From assembly GCA_034439875.1 (NCBI GenBank), contig JAWXBG010000223.1, positions 7,803-71,802 of the forward strand: a stretch of DNA of 64,000 nucleotides. The letters are read 5' to 3'. Positions 1 to 7,404 of the stretch are shown here, one piece after another. This DNA is from JAWXBG01 sp034439875 (GTDB lineage Bacteria; Bacteroidota; Bacteroidia; Flavobacteriales_D; Sanyastnellaceae). The position numbers and the translations under genes were made by a program. The notes under the pieces are model-generated. The model was not told where the DNA came from. It worked only from the letters and a program-made list of their open reading frames with translations, and ran no database searches. How positions within the stretch are numbered: the stretch's first letter is position 1; every line of letters starts with the position of its first letter.

Positions 1-442
1 TATGCCCGATCGCCATTTCGTAGTTTTTTAGAACGATGTCGATAGCGGCTTTTTTCAGAAGACAGTCAGTATTTTTATCATTTTTGCCTAAACAGTTTGT
101 GTATTCTATATATGCATTTTTCACATCTTGTCTAAACCAGTGCAATTCGCCTTTGTAGAGATAAATTTCATCTTGAGTGCTGTCAGATTGAAGTGCTCTG
201 GCGACGTCGAGAAACGCTAGATCGTAATTTTCCCTTTGACCGTAGTACTTAGCTCTATTGAGGTAATTGAGGTAATTATTGGGGTCCTCCAATATTTTTT
301 GATTTAAGTTTTGCAACGAAGAGTCGACTGTTGCTTTTTCGTCGCTTTTATTTCCTTCCTGACCTGTTTGTTTTGGTTTTTGGTAGCATGCGGCTAGGGT
401 CACTAAGGCTAGAACAATGAAATACGGATAAGATCTTTTCAT
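1..442 (-). CDS. TPR-type lipoprotein (C-terminus cut by window edge)
   Basis: The frame opens at an ATG at 442 and runs off the left edge, giving 147 residues without a stop. The start MKRSYPYFIVLALVTLAAC carries a lipoprotein signal peptide with lipobox LAAC, so the mature protein should begin at Cys19 and be lipid-anchored. Residues about 45-147 alternate helix-like segments with the spacing of tetratricopeptide repeats (DPNNYLNYLNRAKYYGQ, then about 34 residues on DEIYLYKGELHWFRQD), a fold that usually mediates protein contacts. It lies downstream of recA on the same strand but beyond the recA terminator, so it is probably transcribed separately. The exact role is not recognisable. Confidence 0.8.
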   Translation of the reverse strand, partial: MKRSYPYFIVLALVTLAACYQKPKQTGQEGNKSDEKATVDSSLQNLNQKILEDPNNYLNYLNRAKYYGQRENYDLAFLDVARALQSDSTQDEIYLYKGELHWFRQDVKNAYIEYTNCLGKNDKNTDCLLKKAAIDIVLKNYEMAIGH

Positions 443-476
443 GGGACTACAAGGATAAGGCATAATGAAATAAAAA

Positions 477-502
477 GCCCGTGAATCGAAAGATCCACGG
501 GC
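477..502 (-). terminator. Rho-independent terminator of recA
   Basis: Read on the minus strand, a GCCCGTG/CACGGGC stem, extended inward by two A-T pairs past one mismatch, closes a short loop and is followed by TTTTTA. It starts 17 bases after the recA stop codon. Confidence 0.8.
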
Positions 503-519
503 CAAAAATATTTCAAAAT

Positions 520-1527
520 TTACGCTTTAACCTTGGCGGCAATAGCTGCAAGAACTTCTTTTTCGATTTCCTCCATCAGTTCTGGGTTGTCGTCGAGCAA
601 TTGCTTCACGGCATCTCTACCCTGTCCGAGTTTGGTTTCTTTGTAGCTAAACCAGCTACCGCTCTTTTTCACTACGTTATAATCAACACCGAGATCGATC
701 AGTTCGCCCAGGCGGCTTATGCCTTGACCGAAGATGATGTCGAATTCTGCAATCCTAAATGGCGGGGCCACTTTGTTTTTCACCACTTTCACTTTTGAGC
801 GGTTTCCTATAGCATGTTCTCCGTCTTTAATTTGTTGTGAACGACGTATGTCTAGTCGGATAGAAGCATAAAACTTTAAGGCATTACCACCTGTAGTCGT
901 TTCAGGGTTTCCGAACATCACACCTATTTTTTCGCGGAGCTGATTGATGAAAATACAGCAGCAACCTGTTTTACTGATTGTGGCAGTAAGTTTTCGGAGC
1001 GCCTTAGACATCAAACGGGCTTGAAGACCAACCTGAGTGTCGGACATTTCGCCTTCAATTTCAGCTCTTGGAGTAAGCGCCGCAACAGAGTCGATAACAA
1101 TGAGATCAATTGCACCTGAACGAATCAGGTTGTCTGCTATTTCAAGACCTTGTTCACCGTTGTCGGGCTGCGAAATCAGAAGGTTTTCTGTGTCGACACC
1201 CAAAGCTTCCGCATAAAACTTATCGAATGCGTGCTCTGCGTCAATAATCGCACAAATACCACCTTGTTTCTGACTTTCAGCAATAGCATGAATGGCCAAA
1301 GTGGTTTTACCAGAAGATTCTGGCCCGTATATTTCAACGATGCGGCCTTTTGGATAACCGCCAATGCCTAAGGCAATGTCGAGATTAATAGATCCTGATG
1401 GAATTACTTCCATGGCTTCCACGGGACTGTCACCAAGCTTCATTACTGAGCCTTTGCCGTAGGTTTTTTCGAGTTTGTCGATGGCCAACTGAAGGGCCTT
1501 CAATTTTTCTTTGTTTACGTCTGACAT
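520..1527 (-). CDS. recA: Recombinase RecA
   Basis: This is the ATP-dependent strand-exchange protein of homologous recombination. Its 335 residues are slightly shorter than typical RecA because the acidic tail is short. The Walker A motif GPESSGKT is at residues 68-75, Walker B is at LIVIDSVAAL, DNA-binding loop L1 is around EIEGEMSDTQ and loop L2 is around GNPETTTGGNALKF. The gene stands alone, with a terminator directly downstream and a long upstream gap containing overlapping dyads (1565-1599) and a repeat. The start MSDVNKEKLK matches the usual RecA N-terminus. Identification is certain. Confidence 0.98.
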   Translation of the reverse strand: MSDVNKEKLKALQLAIDKLEKTYGKGSVMKLGDSPVEAMEVIPSGSINLDIALGIGGYPKGRIVEIYGPESSGKTTLAIHAIAESQKQGGICAIIDAEHAFDKFYAEALGVDTENLLISQPDNGEQGLEIADNLIRSGAIDLIVIDSVAALTPRAEIEGEMSDTQVGLQARLMSKALRKLTATISKTGCCCIFINQLREKIGVMFGNPETTTGGNALKFYASIRLDIRRSQQIKDGEHAIGNRSKVKVVKNKVAPPFRIAEFDIIFGQGISRLGELIDLGVDYNVVKKSGSWFSYKETKLGQGRDAVKQLLDDNPELMEEIEKEVLAAIAAKVKA

Positions 1528-1564
1528 GTTTGTTCTGTTTTGTGGTGCAAAGTATCAGTAGCAG

Positions 1565-1599
1565 ATTGTAACCTATTTACAATGCGAAAAAATCGCATT
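1565..1599. promoter_or_regulatory. Overlapping dyads upstream of recA
   Basis: Two inverted repeats lie 38-72 bases upstream of the recA start. ATTGTAA (1565-1571) pairs with TTACAAT (1577-1583) around CCTAT. AATGCGA (1581-1587) pairs with TCGCATT (1593-1599) around five A's. The first abuts a -10/-7-like box read on the minus strand as ATACTTTG, so it is well placed as an operator. The second is followed on the plus strand by a T-rich run and could be a terminator, but no plus-strand gene precedes it. Function is inferred. Confidence 0.4.
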
Positions 1600-1707
1600 T
1601 TTTTCTTTTTCCCTTGCGCCCCGCGAATTTATTCTGAAGGTAGTCAGGGCCGCAGAAAGTTATGAACGCGATATGAAAACCGCTTAGAAGTACTGGAAAA
1701 TCTGATA

Positions 1708-1900
1708 ATACCGTATGGCTATCTACAATAGTCCAATTCCGTTTCACTCCATTAGCCTATAACAGCTACTCTAACGGCATTTACCACTTCATGTATATAA
1801 ACCCGAATCATTCGATGGAGATATCGGAGTTCATCGGCCGTGTTATGTATTCCCGCAGCGCATTACCCTCAGGTTATTCCAATGCGTACTGTAGGATGGA
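1708..1900 (+). repeat. Composite repeat C-D-A, copy 1
   Basis: This fills most of the 419-base gap between recA and the serC operon. Module C (about 1720-1765) is an imperfect hairpin with arms near CTACAATAGTCCAAT and ATTAGCCTATAACAG. Spacer D follows, containing AACCCGAATCATTCGATGG. Module A (1851-1899) is a hairpin opening with TCCCGCAGCGCATTA whose right arm has decayed. The same C-D-A order recurs at 13810-14008 and, reversed, at 6236-6690. No ORF is supported here. Confidence 0.85.
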
Positions 1901-1946
1901 ATATTTTATATTCAGAATTGGGGTAAAATCCTGTTGATATGGCGAA

Positions 1947-2174
1947 TTATGCCTGATCTCTCTTTTTGTACAAATCCTTTATAACAAGGAAAACTGCCAA
2001 GTAGGCCAGAGTGAAGAATGCAGAATAAGCAAGAGAATAATCTTTGCCTTGATATTCATATTCACCAGCCCCGTATCGCATAAAGCGGTCGAAAAGCTTG
2101 GTAGAAAGGAGATAACTCACAGTGAAAAGCACTGGTGCTATACTCAGATAGATGATGGTAAATTTTTTGCTCAT
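1947..2174 (-). CDS. Small two-helix membrane protein
   Basis: This 75-residue protein has two predicted membrane segments (about residues 7-26 and 49-66), joined by a polar loop containing GAGEYEYQGKDYS, and a basic tail KKRDQA. Its ATG overlaps the stop codon of the upstream YggS gene in an ATGA, so it is the last gene of the serC operon and translationally coupled. The family is not recognised and no function is assigned. Tight coupling and good codon structure make it a real gene rather than a chance ORF. Confidence 0.7.
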   Translation of the reverse strand: MSKKFTIIYLSIAPVLFTVSYLLSTKLFDRFMRYGAGEYEYQGKDYSLAYSAFFTLAYLAVFLVIKDLYKKRDQA

Positions 2175-2833
2175 TTTTTTCTCTCGCCAAAGATAGCACT
2201 GCCTACTCTTATCATAGTACTTCCTTCTTCAATTGCTATATCCCAATCGGAACTCATGCCCATGCTGATTTCCCGGAAACTTTCGCCGAAAAGGACTTTC
2301 AGTGTATCAAATGTCTTTTTTACTTGAACAAATTCTTTGCGAATTTGATCACGGTTGTCAGTAAATGTAGCCATAGCCATAACTCCACAAATTTTTACAT
2401 TTTTCAATTCGGCTATCGAAGTGTCATTTGCAATTTCCAATGCTTCAGATTCACTCAGACCATGTTTGGTTTCCTCTTCAGCTACATGAAGTTGAAGAAG
2501 ACATTGAATCGTCCGATTACTTTTACCAGCGGCTTCATCAAGTTTAAATAGAAGTGAAGCCCTGTCGACTCCATGCACATAATGTACAAAGGGTGCAATA
2601 AACTTTATCTTATTGCTCTGCAAATGGCCAATAAAATGCCATTCTATATCTGAAGGAAGCAGGTCTTTTTTATCGATAAATTCTTGAACATAATTTTCAC
2701 CGAAATATCTTTGACCCGCATTGTAAGCTTCAGTAATACTGAGATTTGGTTGAAGTTTAGAAACAGCAATTAATTTCACATCGGCAGGAATGCGCGCTCT
2801 TATAGAATTGAGATTGTCGGCAATGGCACTCAT
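2171..2833 (-). CDS. YggS-family PLP homeostasis protein
   Basis: At 220 residues this is the usual length for the YggS/PROSC family, single-domain alanine-racemase-fold proteins that bind pyridoxal 5'-phosphate and buffer its supply. The PLP-binding lysine is expected at Lys26 in LIAVSKLQP. The phosphate-binding end is visible as MGMSSDWDIAIEEGSTMIRVG near the C-terminus. It overlaps the DUF1015 gene upstream and the small membrane gene downstream by ATGA. Sharing an operon with SerC, a PLP enzyme, fits a role in cofactor handling; that link is inference. Confidence 0.93.
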   Translation of the reverse strand: MSAIADNLNSIRARIPADVKLIAVSKLQPNLSITEAYNAGQRYFGENYVQEFIDKKDLLPSDIEWHFIGHLQSNKIKFIAPFVHYVHGVDRASLLFKLDEAAGKSNRTIQCLLQLHVAEEETKHGLSESEALEIANDTSIAELKNVKICGVMAMATFTDNRDQIRKEFVQVKKTFDTLKVLFGESFREISMGMSSDWDIAIEEGSTMIRVGSAIFGERKK

Positions 2834-4053
2834 TTCAAATCGTAAATAACGAGCCCGCTCCTAAGTTTGGGTTCAATCCATGTGCTCTTTGGAGGCATGC
2901 TGAGTTGTTCGTCGGAAATCCTTTTGAGTTCATCAATTGCAACAGGATGAAGTGCAAATCCAACTTTAAATTTCCCTTTGTCCACTGCCTGTTGAATGGC
3001 TTCCAATCCGCGGGGTCCCTCCAAAAATGAAATTCGGTTGTCGTTTTTGATGTCTTTAATTCCAAGAATCGGTATAAGTACTTTTTCGGATAATGTTTGG
3101 GCATCCAAATGCTCTAATTCCGAATTTTTCAATCGCAGGCTATACCATTTTCGTTCTATATACATCACAATTTCACCCTTTTTATAGGGTCTTTCAAGTG
3201 GTGTAGAATCTTTCACTTCGAATTCATTGCGAAGCATCTCTATAAAAGATTCTATGGAATGTCCGTTGAGCGAATTCACCAATCGGTTGAATTCATATAT
3301 ACGCACATTGGTTTCATCGAGTATGTAAGAAAGAAAGTAGTTCCATGGCTCTTCTCCTGTGTAACCCGGATTTTCACTTCTTTTTTTCAAACATAGCGAA
3401 GCACTTGAAGCACAGCGATGATGGCCATCAGCAATATACAAATCACTCATGTTTGCATAAACACCGGAAATGGCTTTTTGATCATTTTCATCATCAATTA
3501 CCCAAAGCTGATGCCGCACTTCCGTCATTTGCGTGAAGTCATATTCAGGCCGACCACTCATGTATTTTTTGCTGATGTCTTTGAGTAGAGAAGACACCCC
3601 TCCAATAAGTAAAACGGGCTCCGCATTCAAGGCTGTACTCTCAAGATACTGAGTGAAAATTTCTTGTCTTTTAGAAAGTGTTTGTTCGTGAATTTTGATG
3701 TGACCTTTTAAATAGTCATCCACAGAAACTGCGGCAATAATCCCGTTGAAGTGATGCCCCATTTTGGTTTGACTGTACAGATAAAATGAAGCCTTTTCTT
3801 CTCTGTATAAAATATCACGACTAATGAACTCCTCGTATTTTCTACGTACCAATTCGAACCTCTGCGAACGGCTCAACTTGTGGAGTTTTTTGCTTCCAAG
3901 ATCCGGGTGAATGATGTGTAGATATGAAAAAGGATTCTCAGCTAATTTTTTTCTGAGTTGAGTAGTCGAATAACTAACGTATGAACGAGATGCTACCAAA
4001 TGAACTTTGTCTCTGGTAGGGCGAACGGCACAAAAGGGTTTGGCAATAGCCAT
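2830..4053 (-). CDS. DUF1015 family protein
   Basis: This 407-residue protein matches DUF1015 (SpoIIAA/YqxM-unrelated, HTH-lacking conserved family) in its opening IAKPFCAVRPTRDKV and in the family signature DGHHRCASS near the middle. The biochemical role of the family is not established. It lies 9 bases after serA and overlaps yggS by four bases. In Bacteroidota and other phyla DUF1015 genes are often next to serA, which suggests a link to serine or phosphoserine metabolism, but nothing in the sequence proves it. Confidence 0.88.
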   Translation of the reverse strand: MAIAKPFCAVRPTRDKVHLVASRSYVSYSTTQLRKKLAENPFSYLHIIHPDLGSKKLHKLSRSQRFELVRRKYEEFISRDILYREEKASFYLYSQTKMGHHFNGIIAAVSVDDYLKGHIKIHEQTLSKRQEIFTQYLESTALNAEPVLLIGGVSSLLKDISKKYMSGRPEYDFTQMTEVRHQLWVIDDENDQKAISGVYANMSDLYIADGHHRCASSASLCLKKRSENPGYTGEEPWNYFLSYILDETNVRIYEFNRLVNSLNGHSIESFIEMLRNEFEVKDSTPLERPYKKGEIVMYIERKWYSLRLKNSELEHLDAQTLSEKVLIPILGIKDIKNDNRISFLEGPRGLEAIQQAVDKGKFKVGFALHPVAIDELKRISDEQLSMPPKSTWIEPKLRSGLVIYDLK

Positions 4054-4062
4054 TGTAAAAAT

Positions 4063-5025
4063 TTATGCCTGAATAATTTCTTTCACTTTCTCAGCGATCT
4101 CAATACCAATTCGCTCTTGAGCCTCTGCTGTAGAAGCCCCGATATGAGGCGTTGCAATGACCATAGGATGCCCGAGAATACCTTGATCGGGAGTGGGTTC
4201 ATTTTCGAACACGTCGAGTGCTACAAAACGAACGTGACCAGAATCTAAGTTAGCTTTTAAAGCCTTTTCATTGATCACACCCCCACGAGCAGTATTTATA
4301 AGGACAACACCTTTTTTGAGTTTTTTAAATTCATCTTCACCAATTACTGCCTCGCCATTTTCTTGTTTTGGAACATGCAACGAGATAAAGTCAGACTCCA
4401 TTAGCACTTGATCGACACTTACAAATGGAACTTCATAAGGAAAAGTTTTATGAGGCCCTACAGAAACCTGGACAATAGTATTCTCCGGTTTGAATTTATC
4501 GAAGGTGATTACATTCATTCCGCAACCTAAAGCATAAGAGGCGAGGGAACGTCCGATTTTCCCAAATCCCAGAATGCCAAGGGTTTTCCCTCGTACTTCA
4601 ATTCCTTTGGCATAACTTTTTTTCAAAGCGTCGAAGGATTCCGATCCTTTTTGAGGCATTTCGTGTCCGGCTTTATATGTGAATCTGGCGGCAGCAAACA
4701 TCAGCGACATCACGAGTTCTGCTACGCTTTGGCTACCGGCACCTGGTGTATTAAAAACCTTGATGCCTTTGCTTTCGGCGTATGCTTTATCGATATTATC
4801 TATTCCAACACCACCTCGGCCTATAAAACGAAGTCCTGCACACGCGTCCAATAGATCTTTCCTCGCAGTGGTGGCACTTCTCACCAACAAACCTTCAACT
4901 CCATTTTCGTTGATGAAATTGGCAAGTACATCTTGATTTACTTTTTCCGTAAGCACTGTGCATCCCATCTCTTCGAGAAGTCTTTTTCCTGTGGCATCAA
5001 TGCCGTCGTTAGCCAGAATTTTCAT
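4063..5025 (-). CDS. serA: D-3-phosphoglycerate dehydrogenase (short form)
   Basis: This enzyme oxidises 3-phosphoglycerate to 3-phosphohydroxypyruvate with NAD, the first step of serine synthesis. The 320 residues comprise a D-2-hydroxyacid dehydrogenase fold with the NAD-binding motif GFGKIG at residues 153-158, the catalytic Arg region INTARGGVINE and the catalytic His in TPHIGAST. It ends right after the catalytic domain and lacks the C-terminal ACT and intervening domains, so serine feedback through ACT is not expected. It follows serC by 15 bases, so the pair forms the first two steps of one pathway. Confidence 0.93.
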   Translation of the reverse strand: MKILANDGIDATGKRLLEEMGCTVLTEKVNQDVLANFINENGVEGLLVRSATTARKDLLDACAGLRFIGRGGVGIDNIDKAYAESKGIKVFNTPGAGSQSVAELVMSLMFAAARFTYKAGHEMPQKGSESFDALKKSYAKGIEVRGKTLGILGFGKIGRSLASYALGCGMNVITFDKFKPENTIVQVSVGPHKTFPYEVPFVSVDQVLMESDFISLHVPKQENGEAVIGEDEFKKLKKGVVLINTARGGVINEKALKANLDSGHVRFVALDVFENEPTPDQGILGHPMVIATPHIGASTAEAQERIGIEIAEKVKEIIQA

Positions 5026-5040
5026 TTTTTTTAATTCGGA

Positions 5041-6105
5041 TTATCCTTTGGTTCTTTCAAACTCTTTCATCACGTCTGCCAATACTTGCACACTTTCTAC
5101 TGGCAAAGCATTGTACATAGAGGCCCTGTAACCGCCTACTGATCGGTGACCGGCTATTCCACTAATTCCTGCGGCCTTCCACATTTTATCGAATTCAGCT
5201 CCGAGATTGTCGTCGTTGAGTCGGAATGTTGCATTCATCCAGGAGCGATCTTCTAGAACACTGTGGCCTTGGAACAAACTGTTTCTATCTAATTCATTGT
5301 AAAAAGCATCTTTCTTTTCTCTGTTTCGCTTTTCCATTCCCTCTAGTCCACCATTGGCTTTGATCCAGCGCAGTGTGAGCATACAGCAATATACGGCGAA
5401 TACAGGTGGGGTATTGAGCATAGAATCTTTTTCTATGTGAGATTGCAGATTCAAATAAGTAGGAAGTTTGCGACCTGTTTTGCCCAGGGCATCGCGATCA
5501 ACAATGTACATCACAGTACCTGCAGGTCCCATGTTTTTCTGAGCTCCTGCGTAAATCAGTGTGAATTTGGAGGCATCGAATTTCTTCGAGAAAATATCTG
5601 AACTCATATCACAAACCAGAGGCACATCCACTTTAGGAGTATCTTGAAATTGTGTTCCGAAAATGGTATTGTTGGAAGTGTAATGCAGGTATTCATATGG
5701 CTTGCTTAGGGCAAACGAGGGGATGTAGCTATGATTTTTGTCGGAACTGTCGCCAACAACATCCACATTACCTAGCAGTTTCGCTTCTTTTATAGCACCT
5801 GCAGCCCAAACTCCTGTGTTGAGATATGCTACATCTCCACCTTCTTTCATGAGGTTAATGGCAGATGTATAAAAACCGAGTGTGGCACCTCCCTGCAAGT
5901 AAAGTACTTCGTAGCGCTCGGGTAGCGAAAGAATGTCCTTTACCAACTGTCTGGCTTCAGCCATTACGGCTTCAAAATTTTTGGAGCGATGCGAAATTTC
6001 TAACAACGACAGCCCCATACCATCAAAGTTTAAAAGAGCTTTAGAGGCTTCTTCTATCACCTCTTTGGGCAGAATACTTGGGCCTGCACTGAAATTATAT
6101 ACCAT
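5041..6105 (-). CDS. serC: Phosphoserine aminotransferase
   Basis: This PLP enzyme converts 3-phosphohydroxypyruvate and glutamate to 3-phosphoserine and 2-oxoglutarate. The 354 residues begin with the typical MVYNFSAGPSILP, and the PLP Schiff-base lysine is Lys190 in IYAGAQKNMGPAG. The C-terminal GHRSVGGYRASMYNA is the family substrate-binding region. It is the first gene of a five-gene operon (serC-serA-DUF1015-yggS-membrane protein). A -7-like box read on the minus strand as TAACTTCG lies at 6129-6136, about 24 bases before the start. No serB is present in the window. Confidence 0.96.
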   Translation of the reverse strand: MVYNFSAGPSILPKEVIEEASKALLNFDGMGLSLLEISHRSKNFEAVMAEARQLVKDILSLPERYEVLYLQGGATLGFYTSAINLMKEGGDVAYLNTGVWAAGAIKEAKLLGNVDVVGDSSDKNHSYIPSFALSKPYEYLHYTSNNTIFGTQFQDTPKVDVPLVCDMSSDIFSKKFDASKFTLIYAGAQKNMGPAGTVMYIVDRDALGKTGRKLPTYLNLQSHIEKDSMLNTPPVFAVYCCMLTLRWIKANGGLEGMEKRNREKKDAFYNELDRNSLFQGHSVLEDRSWMNATFRLNDDNLGAEFDKMWKAAGISGIAGHRSVGGYRASMYNALPVESVQVLADVMKEFERTKG

Positions 6106-6235
6106 AGTCGTATTTTATGATTCGGTCGCGAAGTTATACCAATGCCACAAATAAATTATACCTATGTTATACCCATTCTGCTTATTAAATTGTCCAAACT
6201 ATTTTATAAACATGAAGTTGTAAATACTGTGGGAG

Positions 6236-6690
6236 TGGCTGTTATAGACCAATGAAGTGGAACGGAATTGGACTATTACAGATACATAAACGGTGTTACT
6301 TGATAAATGGTCCATCCTGCAAGGCGCATTGGAAGTATTTTGAACCCAGAATACGCATTGGCATTCGCTATGAAGTGCTACACCCCACAGATAGCAAGTG
6401 CTCTCGCCAGATTATTATTAGATAGTGTATATTCATACATCAAGAATAAGAATCGAGAAAGTGCTTGATATCAAAGGGGGTTAGCGCAGCAATAGATTTC
6501 CAATATGGATTCTGGGTTGAAAGTAATGCGCTGCGGATTTACGAAGGAACAATGTAATAACTCGACCATTGAATTCCCTGGTCTCCATCGAATGATTTGG
6601 GTTTATGTGCATGCATCGGTAGGTGCCGTTAGACCTAGCTGTTATAGACCGATAGAGTGAAACGGTATTGGACTAATGCAGATTCAAGCT
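6236..6690 (-). repeat. Composite repeat C-D-A-C, copy 2, interrupted by MITE
   Basis: This occupies most of the 567-base gap upstream of serC. In reverse orientation it reads module C (6690-6636), spacer D (about 6635-6540), module A split into two arms (6538-6519 and 6342-6314), the tail GGACCATTTATC, then a second module C (about 6297-6238). The loop of module A is interrupted by module B (6344-6517) flanked by TGA on both sides. The 3' end runs into the last codons of the DUF4476 gene. Confidence 0.85.
6344..6517 (+). mobile_element. MITE-like module B inserted in module A
   Basis: This is a 174-bp element with terminal inverted repeats ACCCAGAATACGCATTGG and CCAATATGGATTCTGGGT. A second inverted repeat fills the interior (GTGCTCTCGCCAGATT against AATCGAGAAAGTGC), so one strand can fold into a long hairpin. 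It is flanked by a direct TGA duplication (6341-6343 and 6518-6520), while uninterrupted module A copies have a single TGA or TTGAGG at this spot. No ORF of useful length lies inside, so it would need a transposase in trans. Confidence 0.75.
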
Positions 6691-7404
6691 CACACGCGCT
6701 GATTCTCTATTGACCTTGAGAATAAAAGCGTGGAGCAACTCCGCGCGGTCGTCCAAATCATAAATAGCTGAAGAAAAACGACTCAAGACTTTCAGTTTGT
6801 TTTCTTCAGCATCCAAACGAAGAAGACAAGTGAAGAGTTGTTCAACTTTGAGGCAGCTCATCACGTCTTTTTGGAGCAGTTTTGTGAGCTTTTGAGACTC
6901 AAATAGGGAGTTGTCGACGTCTTCCAACCACTCTTCAAATTCTTCATCAGACAATGGGTTTTCACAACCCAGCTTGCCTTCGTAATAAACACTTATTTCT
7001 GAAATCACCGCTGTTGAGTCAAATGGGACATTTTGCACATTGTTTCTGGCAACACTTTCTGCTGAAAATTGAAGTTTTGGAACCCCTTTCATTATTTGAA
7101 CGAAATAGTCGGAGCGGGTATTGGGCTTTAAAGTGATCCACTGCGAAAGGCTAGAATATTTGCCGTTCACAAATTCAAACTTAATTTCTGTTTTACCCGC
7201 CTCAAGCCCTTGGAGAGTAATTGAATTGCAATAAAAATTATTGACAACTAAAGCACCAATATGCAGTTTGAAAGAGCAACTATCCGGAGCAGAAATATTC
7301 AAAGCAGCCATTTGGGAAGATGCCGCGAAAGTGAGCTTTAAAATGACGACAAGTGATATAAGCAGTTTCTTTTTCATTTCGTTTTTTATCTTTTCGGTTG
7401 TCAC
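6673..7404 (-). CDS. Secreted DUF4476-domain protein
   Basis: This protein of up to 243 residues is exported: a hydrophobic signal segment KKLLISLVVILKLTFA ends near an Ala/Ser-rich cleavage region. The start at 7404 overlaps the flippase stop by ATGA; the internal Met10 at 7377 would give a more compact signal peptide. The C-terminal 90 residues (DEEFEEWLEDVDNSLFESQK to the end) are helical and resemble DUF4476, a domain found in Bacteroidota secreted proteins with no known activity. The N-terminal half looks like a beta-rich domain. It probably shares a transcript with the flippase. Confidence 0.7.
   Translation of the reverse strand: MTTEKIKNEMKKKLLISLVVILKLTFAASSQMAALNISAPDSCSFKLHIGALVVNNFYCNSITLQGLEAGKTEIKFEFVNGKYSSLSQWITLKPNTRSDYFVQIMKGVPKLQFSAESVARNNVQNVPFDSTAVISEISVYYEGKLGCENPLSDEEFEEWLEDVDNSLFESQKLTKLLQKDVMSCLKVEQLFTCLLRLDAEENKLKVLSRFSSAIYDLDDRAELLHAFILKVNRESARVSLNLH

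Noticed and set aside
1581..1612. Plus-strand intrinsic terminator upstream of recA
   Set aside because: The stem followed by a T-run looks right, but no plus-strand gene precedes it; it is kept only as a dyad in the regulatory entry.
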